A stretch of DNA of 8,102 bases from Dehalococcoidia bacterium (GCA_028715025.1 JAQTLG010000064.1:1-8102), one strand, 5' to 3'; positions 1 to 5,767 are shown, counted from the first letter of the stretch. Made by a program: numbers and translations. Notes: generated by a model from the sequence alone, not told the origin.

Positions 1-99
1 TCCTGCGGGTCCGCTTCCTACCACGACAACATCTGCTTCAGCGCCTACCGGAAGTCAATTATTAAATCCCCCAGATCTGACGGGCTTCTTTTTCTCCAT
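1..99 (-). CDS. FAD-dependent oxidoreductase, N-terminal fragment with an in-frame TGA
   Basis: Only the first 33 codons lie in the window; the gene continues past the left edge. A strong SD (GGAGGTG, 114-108) precedes an ATG at 99-97. The frame reads MEKKKPVRSGGFNN, then TGA (57-55), then LPVGAEADVVVVGSGPAG in the same frame. The last part is the first beta strand and GxGxxG dinucleotide-binding motif of FAD-dependent oxidoreductases of the fumarate reductase/3-ketosteroid dehydrogenase or related type; 'EADVVVVG' is typical of that group. No ATG or TTG start lies in frame after the TGA within the window; the one GTG (24-22) is inside the first beta strand and would remove part of the FAD site. 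The TGA is therefore a nonsense mutation, a sequencing error (for example TGG, Trp), or recoding. TGA ends the DapB-like gene in this window, which argues against genome-wide TGA reassignment. The family is fairly sure; substrate cannot be told. Confidence 0.7.
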
Positions 100-107
100 A
101 TTAAGCA

Positions 108-114
108 CACCTCC
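108..114 (-). promoter_or_regulatory. Ribosome binding site of the FAD oxidoreductase
   Basis: GGAGGTG read on the minus strand, 8 bases before the ATG at 99-97. It shows that the ATG before the in-frame TGA is the natural start, so the TGA cannot be explained away by choosing a later start. Confidence 0.75.
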
Positions 115-120
115 GGTTAA

Positions 121-129
121 AGTATATCA
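121..129 (-). promoter_or_regulatory. Possible extended -10 promoter element for the FAD oxidoreductase
   Basis: TGATATACT on the minus strand fits TGnTATAAT with one mismatch. No convincing -35 lies 17 bases upstream. Transcription would start near 114, giving a very short leader that barely includes the SD, so the assignment is weak. The element is part of an inverted repeat with 158-164. Confidence 0.3.
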
Positions 130-157
130 GTAGTGTCAACATACGAGAACTGAACTG

Positions 158-166
158 TGATATAGT
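158..166 (+). promoter_or_regulatory. Possible extended -10 promoter element for the symporter gene
   Basis: TGATATAGT fits TGnTATAAT with one mismatch and lies about 75 bases before the symporter start. No good -35 is visible at the right distance, as is common for extended -10 promoters. The same hexamer TATAGT with an upstream TG recurs before the P1 peptidase gene at 2089-2097. Confidence 0.35.
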
Positions 167-226
167 ATATAAATTTAATCTATGCCATTTAGCCTGAAGC
201 AATGCGCTATCGGGCACTTACGTCGC

Positions 227-234
227 AAGAGAGG
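227..234 (+). promoter_or_regulatory. Ribosome binding site that sets the symporter start at 241
   Basis: AAGAGAGG with a six-base gap to ATG 241. The upstream in-frame ATG at 202 has no comparable site, and the 13 extra residues it would add are not part of the family pattern. Confidence 0.7.
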
Positions 235-240
235 TTCAAA

Positions 241-1617
241 ATGGGAGATAACAAGCTTTCAGTCAGGACGAAACTCAGCTACGGCATCTACGATTTTGGC
301 GGGAACCTGTTTATGACTGCCACGGCATTCGTGCTGCTGAACTATCTTACGGACACGGTGGGCCTGGCTGCGGCACTCGCCGGCATTGCGCTAATCGTAG
401 GTCGTATTTGGGATGCTTTCTATGATCCCGTTATCGGCTATATCTCCGACAGGACCGTAACCAGGATGGGCCGGCGCAGACCGTTTATGCTCGGGGGCGT
501 GATTCCATTGTTTATAGCGATGATTGTAATGTTTACAAATCCTGCTCTCATCGCAGGTGCGGGAATCAGCCAGACAACGCTCTTTATCTATGCCATTGTC
601 GTTTATATGATCCTGTGTACTGCATATTCAACGGTTAACATTCCTTACTCATCGTTGGCTCCCGAACTGACGGCCGATTATAACGAGAGGACTTCTCTAA
701 ATGGATATCGCTTCGCTTTTGCCGCCGTTGGAACTCTGCTTGGGGCCGGGCTGGCCTTGCCGATAGTAGCCATAGCTCCCGATAAAAACTTGGGATTCGT
801 ACTTATGGGACTAATCTTTGCCGGAGTTATGCTTGCATCTGCATTGATCACCATATTTACGGTCAAGGAGCCCACCGAACTCAAACCAGCCAAGACGATG
901 GGGTTCCTGCAAACATATGCTCAGGTATTTAAAAATGGGCCATACATAGTACTTCTGCTGGCATACATACTGAATCTTATGGCCATTACAATCGCCAGCG
1001 CTACAGTGATTTATTACTTTAAATATATACTTGACGCAGAAAGCTCGACTACGTGGGCTATGCTGACGCTTATAGGAACGGCAATTTTATTCATACCTGT
1101 CAGCGTTGTCCTGAGCAAGAAACTTGGTAAAAAGCTCGTGTATGGTGCAGGCTTAGTCCTCATGGCCGTTATGCTGCTGATACTCTTTTTTTGCGGGCAA
1201 ACTCAGGGGGTCACGTTCACACTCATAACTATGTTTTTTATGGGCATCGGATTCGGTTTCACGTATGCCATTCCGTATGCCATGGTGGCCGACGCTATCG
1301 AGTATGACTATATGCGTTCAGGGGAACGTAGGGAAGGGGCCTTTTTCGGATTCTGGACCTGGGGATTTAAAATGGGACAGGCGCTGGCGGTCTTTCTCAT
1401 GGGCATTATGTTGGAAGCTCTGGGATACGTCGCAAATGTCCAGCCGCAACCTGAGACCGCCCAATTGGGGATCAGGCTTTTCATGGGCCCGATACCGGCC
1501 ATCATATTCATCATCGCGGCCGTGATTCTCTTTTTCTACCCTATAACTGAGAAACGCTATCAAGAGATACTTAAGAATATCGCTGAGATGGAAGCAGAGA
1601 AGCTCTTAAAAGTCTAA
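241..1617 (+). CDS. GPH-family glycoside/pentoside/hexuronide:cation symporter (MFS, melibiose-permease type)
   Basis: Inner-membrane secondary transporter of 458 residues, the usual length for the family, with about twelve hydrophobic segments. The N-terminal signature is plain: R55, D58 and D62 in GRIWDAFYDP, then GYISDRT and GRRRP to residue 81. The R-D-D spacing matches R52, D55 and D59 of E. coli MelB, where the aspartates bind Na+ or H+. A second conserved stretch, ADAIEYDY (350-357) followed by SGERREG, lies in the C-terminal half. A start at 202 is possible in frame, but the ATG at 241 has an AAGAGAGG SD (227-234) six bases upstream and gives the family's usual short N terminus (KLSVRTKLSYGIYDFGGN). 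The substrate, a sugar, glycoside or uronide, cannot be read from sequence, and no glycosidase lies nearby. It is divergent from the FAD oxidoreductase and could share its control region. Confidence 0.9.
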   Translation: MGDNKLSVRTKLSYGIYDFGGNLFMTATAFVLLNYLTDTVGLAAALAGIALIVGRIWDAFYDPVIGYISDRTVTRMGRRRPFMLGGVIPLFIAMIVMFTNPALIAGAGISQTTLFIYAIVVYMILCTAYSTVNIPYSSLAPELTADYNERTSLNGYRFAFAAVGTLLGAGLALPIVAIAPDKNLGFVLMGLIFAGVMLASALITIFTVKEPTELKPAKTMGFLQTYAQVFKNGPYIVLLLAYILNLMAITIASATVIYYFKYILDAESSTTWAMLTLIGTAILFIPVSVVLSKKLGKKLVYGAGLVLMAVMLLILFFCGQTQGVTFTLITMFFMGIGFGFTYAIPYAMVADAIEYDYMRSGERREGAFFGFWTWGFKMGQALAVFLMGIMLEALGYVANVQPQPETAQLGIRLFMGPIPAIIFIIAAVILFFYPITEKRYQEILKNIAEMEAEKLLKV

Positions 1618-1696
1618 ACTGATCTTCACTGATTTTGGCAGCCCGTAATTCTGATTTTCCTGACAAAGTTGCTGAAAGCAGTAGATTCGAGGTGGA

Positions 1697-1712
1697 AGCC
1701 GTTAATGCGGCT
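1697..1712. other. Small hairpin in the gap after the symporter gene
   Basis: AGCCG (1697-1701) and CGGCT (1708-1712) pair around a six-base loop. An A-run follows on the plus strand, so on the minus strand the T-run comes before the stem rather than after it. It is therefore not a canonical intrinsic terminator for either the symporter or the small minus-strand gene. Confidence 0.3.
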
Positions 1713-1732
1713 GAAAAAACTCGATGTAAGTC

Positions 1733-1954
1733 CTACATCTCAGCCATTTTGATCAGCCCGCTGGTAAACATAAAATATGCCCCGATGAAGCAGACCGTGG
1801 CCAGGGCCAGGACCACGATCGCCACGACAAGGGAAACTCTGTCCCTGTTTTTTATTGCCGGCCGTAAAAACCAGATGCTCAGCGGTATAAGAAAAACGCC
1901 GATTACGATGCAGATCACGCCAAGGACGTTGCTAAGTGTTTTTATAAGATCCAT
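1733..1954 (-). CDS. Small two-helix membrane protein, function unknown
   Basis: A 73-residue protein made almost entirely of two hydrophobic segments (about 7-30 and 40-67) joined by a basic loop, RPAIKNRDR (31-39). By the positive-inside rule the loop would face the cytoplasm with both ends outside. Codons look like a real gene: hydrophobic residues use varied ATC/GTC/CTG/GTG/CTT codons and the charged residues cluster in the loop, whereas the opposite strand reads as a mixed, unstructured sequence. The weak point is initiation: no SD precedes ATG 1954, and a stop (TAA, 1963-1961) three codons upstream prevents an earlier start. A -35/-10 pair at 1994-1966 would start transcription within a few bases of the ATG, which would fit leaderless translation. 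It lies alone between two plus-strand genes. I do not recognise a family; it could be a remnant of a larger gene. Confidence 0.55.
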   Translation of the reverse strand: MDLIKTLSNVLGVICIVIGVFLIPLSIWFLRPAIKNRDRVSLVVAIVVLALATVCFIGAYFMFTSGLIKMAEM

Positions 1955-1965
1955 CGGATTTTAGA

Positions 1966-1994
1966 AGTGTAGTTTATTTCCTGATAGTTCGCAA
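1966..1994 (-). promoter_or_regulatory. Candidate promoter of the small membrane protein
   Basis: On the minus strand TTGCGA (1994-1989), a 17-base spacer and TACACT (1971-1966), each matching four of six consensus bases. The expected start of transcription, near 1959, is about five bases before the ATG at 1954, which would give an almost leaderless mRNA. Confidence 0.3.
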
Positions 1995-2073
1995 GAGATC
2001 TAGACGGGCCCGATCCTTTCTGAACACAGCGAAGAGCGGAGGAGAAAGTGCACGAGCCACAGCCTCTCAGGTA

Positions 2074-2089
2074 AGAAATGGGAATTTCT
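2074..2089 (+). other. Hairpin with GNRA-type loop next to the P1 gene promoter
   Basis: AGAAAT (2074-2079) and ATTTCT (2084-2089) pair perfectly around the tetraloop GGGA. No T-run follows. It ends exactly where the extended -10-like TGTTATAGT begins, so as DNA it may be an operator rather than an RNA structure. Confidence 0.35.
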
Positions 2090-2097
2090 GTTATAGT
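2089..2097 (+). promoter_or_regulatory. Possible extended -10 promoter of the P1 peptidase gene
   Basis: TGTTATAGT matches TGnTATAAT with one mismatch and carries the same TATAGT hexamer as the element before the symporter gene. The predicted transcript would start near 2104 and have a leader of about 53 bases. No -35 is visible. Confidence 0.35.
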
Positions 2098-2156
2098 AAT
2101 CGAGTTGTAATAAATGTCTATTCTCCGGCAAGCTGAAACAACCAAGAGGGGGAAGT

Positions 2157-3137
2157 ATGTATAATGCGATAACCGATGTGCCCGGCATCAAAGTGGGGCA
2201 TTATACCAACCTTAAAGCGGCAACAGGATGTACGGTGGTGTTATGCGAGGATGGGGCGGTGGGCGGTGTGGATGTCAGGGGGGCATCACCCGGCACCAGG
2301 GATACGGATTTGCTGCGTCCCATGAACCAGGTGGAAAAGGTACACGCTGTATTGCTGAGCGGCGGAAGCTGCTTCGGCCTGGATGCTGCGGGCGGCGTAC
2401 AGCGTTATCTCGAGGAGAGAGGGTGTGGCTATGAAGTGGCCGGCGTGAGAGTGCCGATCGTCCCGGAAGCTATACTCTTCGACCTCGCCATCGGTAACGC
2501 TAAAGTCAGGCCCGGTATAAAGGAAGGTTATAAAGCCTGTATGGCAGCAGGAAGTGGTGGTGTGCCCGAAGGATGCGTGGGCGCCGGGACGGGTGCAATG
2601 GTCGGACAGCTTATGGGAACGGCCAGGGCCACCAAGAGCGGCCTGGGTACCGCCAGTGAAAAAATCTGCGGCAAAGTTATCGTCGGCGCTATCATCGCGG
2701 TCAATGCGCTCGGGGACGTTATCGATCCGAATACCGGCGAGATCATAGCCGGATTGCGCAAGCAGCGGGGGAGGGGATTTATCAGCAGCGTAGAGCTGAT
2801 GAAAAAGGGCGTCGGTTATTCAGCGCAATCCGGCGGAAACACCGTAATTGGTGTTGTGGCCACCAATGCGCGCTTGACCAAGGAGCAGGCTAACAAGGTT
2901 GCGCAGATGGCGCATGACGGCATGGCGCGGGCCATTAACCCATGCCATACCATGCTTGACGGCGATACCATTTTTGTCCTTTCAACCGGGACCAGGGAAT
3001 GCGATATCACCACCGTGGGCCTGACCGCGGCGGATGTAATTTGCAGGGCGATCATACGTGGGGTTAACCAGGCCGTAACGCTGGCCTGCGTGCCGTCCAT
3101 GCACGAAATGGCCGCTGCTGCCCGTAGAAAATGCTAA
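2157..3137 (+). CDS. P1-family (S58) self-cleaving peptidase/amidase, DmpA/NylC-like
   Basis: A 326-residue N-terminal-nucleophile hydrolase of the family of DmpA (L-aminopeptidase/D-Ala-esterase), beta-peptidyl aminopeptidases and the nylon-oligomer hydrolase NylC. It begins with the family pattern ITDVPGIKVGH and has GGSCFGLDAAGGV (69-81), a GAGTGA glycine turn (142-147), and GNTVIGVVATNA (227-238). In the family the precursor cuts itself just before the nucleophile. Here the site would be Asn228/Thr229, as in NylC, rather than the Gly/Ser site of DmpA, giving an alpha chain of 228 and a beta chain of 98 residues. Asp268 and Asp270 (DGD) match the acidic pair known to support the nucleophile in NylC. 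No signal peptide is seen, so it is probably cytoplasmic. The GAGGGGGA SD (2146-2153) supports the start. It leads a plus-strand trio with the DapB-like gene 97 bases downstream. Family is sure; substrate (aminopeptidase, D-amide, or beta-peptide/oligomer) is open. Confidence 0.93.
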   Translation: MYNAITDVPGIKVGHYTNLKAATGCTVVLCEDGAVGGVDVRGASPGTRDTDLLRPMNQVEKVHAVLLSGGSCFGLDAAGGVQRYLEERGCGYEVAGVRVPIVPEAILFDLAIGNAKVRPGIKEGYKACMAAGSGGVPEGCVGAGTGAMVGQLMGTARATKSGLGTASEKICGKVIVGAIIAVNALGDVIDPNTGEIIAGLRKQRGRGFISSVELMKKGVGYSAQSGGNTVIGVVATNARLTKEQANKVAQMAHDGMARAINPCHTMLDGDTIFVLSTGTRECDITTVGLTAADVICRAIIRGVNQAVTLACVPSMHEMAAAARRKC

Positions 3138-3144
3138 GTTCTTT

Positions 3145-3158
3145 ACCGGGAGACCGGT
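3145..3158 (+). other. Hairpin after the P1 gene (GAGA tetraloop)
   Basis: ACCGG (3145-3149) and CCGGT (3154-3158) pair around GAGA, a GNRA tetraloop, eight bases after the P1 stop codon. There is no following T-run, so it is more likely an mRNA 3'-end stabiliser or processing mark than an intrinsic terminator. Confidence 0.35.
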
Positions 3159-3221
3159 TGCTCATAGAATTCTGCAATGATTGAGAATATCAAGTGGCCG
3201 GTATTAAAGGAAAGGTGTTTT

Positions 3222-3228
3222 AAGGAGG
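3222..3228 (+). promoter_or_regulatory. Strong ribosome binding site of the DapB-like gene
   Basis: AAGGAGG, a full match to the anti-SD, six bases before ATG 3235. It is the best SD on the plus strand of the window and fixes the start of the reductase. Confidence 0.85.
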
Positions 3229-3234
3229 TTTTGT

Positions 3235-3996
3235 ATGAGAGTGGGTCTTTTCGGGTTTGGCAGAACAGGTAAGTCCGTTGCGACAGTATTGCTGCAAAGC
3301 AAGGAATCGCACCTTTGCTGGGTGATCAGGAAGTCAGAAACGCTACAGCATCGGTCAGTCCCTGAGTTTTTAGGTATTGAATCGGATGAACCCGGATTAA
3401 TTTTTCCCAAAGATGAATTACCGCCGCCGCGGCTTTTCGATGAACATCCTGTAGATGTATTGATCGACTTTTCTTCTGCGGAAGCCATTTTAGCTTACGG
3501 CGGGGAAGCGGCAAAAAGAGGAATTGCTATAGTCAGCGCGATATCAGAGTATCCCGGCGCGACAATTGATTTCATAAAGAAATTATCGCGGCAAACGAAG
3601 GTGCTCTGGTCTCCCAACATTACTATCGGTATCAATTTCTTGATGCTGGCGGCTAAAGTTCTTAAAAGTATTGCCCCTTATACGGATATCGAGATTATTG
3701 AAGAACATTTCAAGGCCAAAAAGGAGGTTTCAGGCACATCCAGAATTATGGCCAGAGTATTATCTTTACCGGAAGAATCAATTAAAACGATCAGGGCGGG
3801 CGGTATTGTCGGCAGGCATGAGATTCTCATCGGGTTTCCCTTTCAAACAATACGCTTAACTCATGAGTCAATATCGCGAGAGGCGTTCGGCAACGGTGCG
3901 TTGTTTGCTGCGCAACATCTCATGGATAGGCCGAAAGGCTTGTATTCTTTGGAGGACCTGTTGATACCGTATTTTAATCTGAAGCAATATATGTGA
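3235..3996 (+). CDS. Divergent dihydrodipicolinate reductase (DapB) family protein
   Basis: A 253-residue NAD(P)H-dependent oxidoreductase-like protein. The N-terminal Rossmann fold starts with GFGRTG (7-12), and DFSSAEA (78-84) matches the DFT region of DapB. The C-terminal domain is clear: SPNITIGINFL (126-136), IEIIEEHFKAK (152-162), SGT (166-168), IRAGGIVGRHE (186-196) and FGNGALFAA (218-226) all have DapB counterparts. H158 and K162 align with E. coli His159 and Lys163, the catalytic pair. Odd points: the GTTG loop near the cofactor is replaced by SAISEY (101-106), the Pro before SGT is missing, and the stretch between SGT and IRAGG is about 20 residues, well shorter than in E. coli. No other lysine or diaminopimelate gene is in the window. 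The gene is also more A+T-rich than its neighbours. It may be a DapB paralogue with another substrate; canonical DapB activity is uncertain. It ends with TGA. Confidence 0.8.
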   Translation: MRVGLFGFGRTGKSVATVLLQSKESHLCWVIRKSETLQHRSVPEFLGIESDEPGLIFPKDELPPPRLFDEHPVDVLIDFSSAEAILAYGGEAAKRGIAIVSAISEYPGATIDFIKKLSRQTKVLWSPNITIGINFLMLAAKVLKSIAPYTDIEIIEEHFKAKKEVSGTSRIMARVLSLPEESIKTIRAGGIVGRHEILIGFPFQTIRLTHESISREAFGNGALFAAQHLMDRPKGLYSLEDLLIPYFNLKQYM

Positions 3997-4010
3997 ACAG
4001 GGTAAATGTG

Positions 4011-4038
4011 TTGACGGGCATGATGCCCCCGAAATAAT
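4011..4038 (+). promoter_or_regulatory. Candidate promoter before the acyl-CoA ligase
   Basis: TTGACG (4011-4016), a 16-base spacer and AATAAT (4033-4038), each one base from consensus. The predicted start near 4045 leaves a leader of only about 13 bases, so the SD would sit at the very 5' end. This weakens the call although the hexamers are good. Confidence 0.3.
4016..4028 (+). other. Small hairpin between the DapB-like and ligase genes
   Basis: GGGCA (4016-4020) and TGCCC (4024-4028) pair around TGA. No T-run follows. The inverted repeat lies inside the spacer of the candidate promoter at 4011-4038, where a repressor could bind. Confidence 0.3.
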
Positions 4039-4057
4039 AAAGAGAAGAGGTTGAGGC

Positions 4058-5719
4058 ATGGAGAATGATCCGTACGCCGCTAAATTCTGGCGGAAGTCCT
4101 TCGATCCGCACGTAAAAAGCCATTTCGACTATCCCGAAAATAAGATGTTTACCGATCTTTTCCTGGAGGCTGTCAACGAGGTGCCGGATATCACTGCGGT
4201 CAATTACATGGCAAAGGAGATTACGTTCAGGCAGATCGATGAACTGTCCAATCGTTTCGCAGCTTTCCTTATCAAGCACGGTATGAAGAAGGGCGATGTG
4301 GTGGGGGTGTACTCACTCAACCTGCCGGCTTACTACATCGCCATACCGGCCATCTCCCGGGCGGGCTGCGTATTGACCGGAATCAGCCCGCTGCTGACTC
4401 CCAGGGAGCTTGAGTACCAGCTCAATGATTCCGGAGCAAAGATACTGCTGGCGCTGGACGTTTTCTGGGGCAATATCAGCCAGATCATCGGCAAGGTCAA
4501 GCTGAAGGGCATAGTGCTGACCGGCTTCAGCGATTTTCTGCCGGATGCGCAGCCGCTTAAATTGCCCGAGTCACCCGCACCTGTATTCAGATTTACCGAT
4601 ATCATGCAGGAGTACCCCGCCGATCCGGTCAATGTCAGGGTAAAAGGGGAAGACCCCCTGCTGATGCAGTATACCGGTGGCACGACGGGACCCTCCAAGG
4701 GCGCGGTCCTGACGCACAACAACGTGGTGCGCCATATGATCCAGTGGGGCAATTATGTGGAGGCGGTTAAAGGGCAGGAGCGCATTCTGTGTCCCTTCCC
4801 GCTCTTCCACCAGGCAGGCCTCTTCCTCGGCCTGTTCTGCCTGGTATATGCCACACCGCAGGTCGCCATACCCAATCCGCGCGATTACGACTTTATTATT
4901 AAATGTATCACGGAATATAAACCAAGCGTGCTCACGGCCGTGCCCACTATCTATCTGGAGCTGATGAAGAAGCCGGAGTTCCGCGCGCTCGATTTCTCGG
5001 GCATCTGGGGCTGTATCGCGGGTGCGGCGCCTTTCCCGGTTGAGTACCTCAAGGAATTCGAGGAGATCGTGGGCAAGGACAAGTTCAGCGAGGTCTACGG
5101 CATGACTGAGACCTGTCCCCTCATCGCGGCCAATCCCCGTTACGGCAAGCGTAAATTCGGCTCGGTCGGACTGCCGGTCGGCGATACCGAGGTCAAGATC
5201 GTCGATCCGGCAACCAAAGAGCCGGTCCCCATCGGCGAACCCGGCGAGCTGGTGGTGCGCGGTCCGCAGGTGATGAAGGGTTACCACAACAAGCCGGAGG
5301 AGACGGCCAATGCCCTCAGGGACGGATGGTTCTATACCGGCGACATCTGCCGCATGGATCAGGACGGCTATATCTATATCGTCGATCGACTCAAGGACAT
5401 GGTCATCGTCTCAGGCTACAAGGTATTCACCCGTGAGCTGGACGATATCATCGTCGAACACCCCGACGTTGCTCTGGCCGCCTCTATAGGCGTTCCCGAT
5501 CCCAACCGTCCCGGCAACGAGACTGTGGCTTCAGCTATCGTGCTCAAGGAGAGCGTGGAGAAGAGCGACGCCGAAAAAGAAAAGATACGCGAGTTTATAA
5601 GGCAGCGGGAAGCTCCCTACAAGGTGCCAAAAATAATCGTATTCTACGACAGCCTGCCTACCAGCGCCGTGGGAAAGATATTGAAGCGCGAGTTGCGTGA
5701 GATGTTGAAGTCCGGTTAA
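4058..5719 (+). CDS. AMP-forming acyl-CoA synthetase (fatty-acid or aryl-acid CoA ligase)
   Basis: A 553-residue member of the ANL superfamily. It activates a carboxylic acid with ATP to an acyl-adenylate, then transfers the acyl group to CoA. All core motifs are present: the phosphate loop YTGGTTGPSKG (205-215), YGMTE (347-351), the hinge region YTGD (427-430) with DRLKDM (443-448), and the C-terminal catalytic lysine K540 in SAVGKILKREL. SGYKVFTRE (452-460) takes the place of the common GxNVYPRE. The start at 4058 has AAGAGG (4045-4050) upstream and gives a normal N terminus without a signal peptide, so it is cytoplasmic or loosely membrane-bound. It lies 61 bases after the DapB-like gene, probably in the same operon or with its own promoter. 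It resembles long-chain fatty-acid ligases in length and layout, but chain length or aromatic specificity cannot be told from motifs. Confidence 0.93.
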   Translation: MENDPYAAKFWRKSFDPHVKSHFDYPENKMFTDLFLEAVNEVPDITAVNYMAKEITFRQIDELSNRFAAFLIKHGMKKGDVVGVYSLNLPAYYIAIPAISRAGCVLTGISPLLTPRELEYQLNDSGAKILLALDVFWGNISQIIGKVKLKGIVLTGFSDFLPDAQPLKLPESPAPVFRFTDIMQEYPADPVNVRVKGEDPLLMQYTGGTTGPSKGAVLTHNNVVRHMIQWGNYVEAVKGQERILCPFPLFHQAGLFLGLFCLVYATPQVAIPNPRDYDFIIKCITEYKPSVLTAVPTIYLELMKKPEFRALDFSGIWGCIAGAAPFPVEYLKEFEEIVGKDKFSEVYGMTETCPLIAANPRYGKRKFGSVGLPVGDTEVKIVDPATKEPVPIGEPGELVVRGPQVMKGYHNKPEETANALRDGWFYTGDICRMDQDGYIYIVDRLKDMVIVSGYKVFTRELDDIIVEHPDVALAASIGVPDPNRPGNETVASAIVLKESVEKSDAEKEKIREFIRQREAPYKVPKIIVFYDSLPTSAVGKILKRELREMLKSG

Positions 5720-5731
5720 AAAGAGCACAGG

Positions 5732-5757
5732 GGGGAAAGGGCGTGTCCCCTTTCCCC
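5732..5757. terminator. G/C-rich hairpin between convergent genes, possible bidirectional terminator
   Basis: GGGGAAAGGG (5732-5741) and CCCTTTCCCC (5748-5757) form a perfect ten-base-pair stem with a six-base loop, in the 48-base gap between the converging ligase and DPP IV genes. GCAC (5725-5728) and GTGC (5763-5766) could extend it past an internal loop. No T-run follows on the plus strand; on the minus strand a five-T run begins about nine bases past the stem. Position and stability suggest termination for both genes, but it lacks the ideal U-tract. Confidence 0.55.
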
Positions 5758-5767
5758 AGACAGTGCA

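Larger units (their letters stand above)
1955..2156 (+). other. Non-coding leader region of the P1 peptidase gene
   Basis: About 200 bases without a credible gene. It holds overlapping palindromes (AGATCT 1996-2001, TCTAGA 1999-2004, CGGGCCCG 2005-2012), a purine-rich stretch with GAGG/CCTC pairing potential, a six-base-pair hairpin at 2074-2089 and an extended -10-like site at 2089-2097. No tRNA or known riboswitch could be fitted to it. Confidence 0.4.

Noticed and set aside
14..54. A SECIS element after the in-frame TGA
   Set aside because: Only a five-base-pair closing stem (CTTCC/GGAAG) with 31 enclosed bases is visible; no stable apical stem with a short loop could be drawn by hand.
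202..240. An earlier in-frame ATG at 202 as the symporter start
   Set aside because: It lacks an SD and adds 13 residues foreign to the family; ATG 241 has AAGAGAGG at the right distance.
1635..1964. A 109-codon plus-strand frame opposite the small membrane protein
   Set aside because: It would begin with TTG without an SD and reads as mixed residues; the minus strand gives the more protein-like sequence.
1996..2012. Clustered restriction-site palindromes (AGATCT, TCTAGA, GGGCCC) resembling a cloning polylinker
   Set aside because: The flanking sequence is ordinary and does not match a vector polylinker that I know; chance or operator symmetry is more likely.
1985..2090. A glycine-riboswitch-like stretch (CTCTCAGG with following A-rich bases) before the P1 gene
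   Set aside because: The conserved GGAGAG upstream arm and the CCGAAGG core could not be found at the proper distances, so the match is limited to a few bases.
4571..5287. A 238-codon open frame on the minus strand inside the acyl-CoA ligase gene
   Set aside because: It lies wholly opposite a clear gene with every ANL motif, has a composition rich in His, Arg and Asp without domain features, and is a typical shadow of G+C-rich coding DNA.
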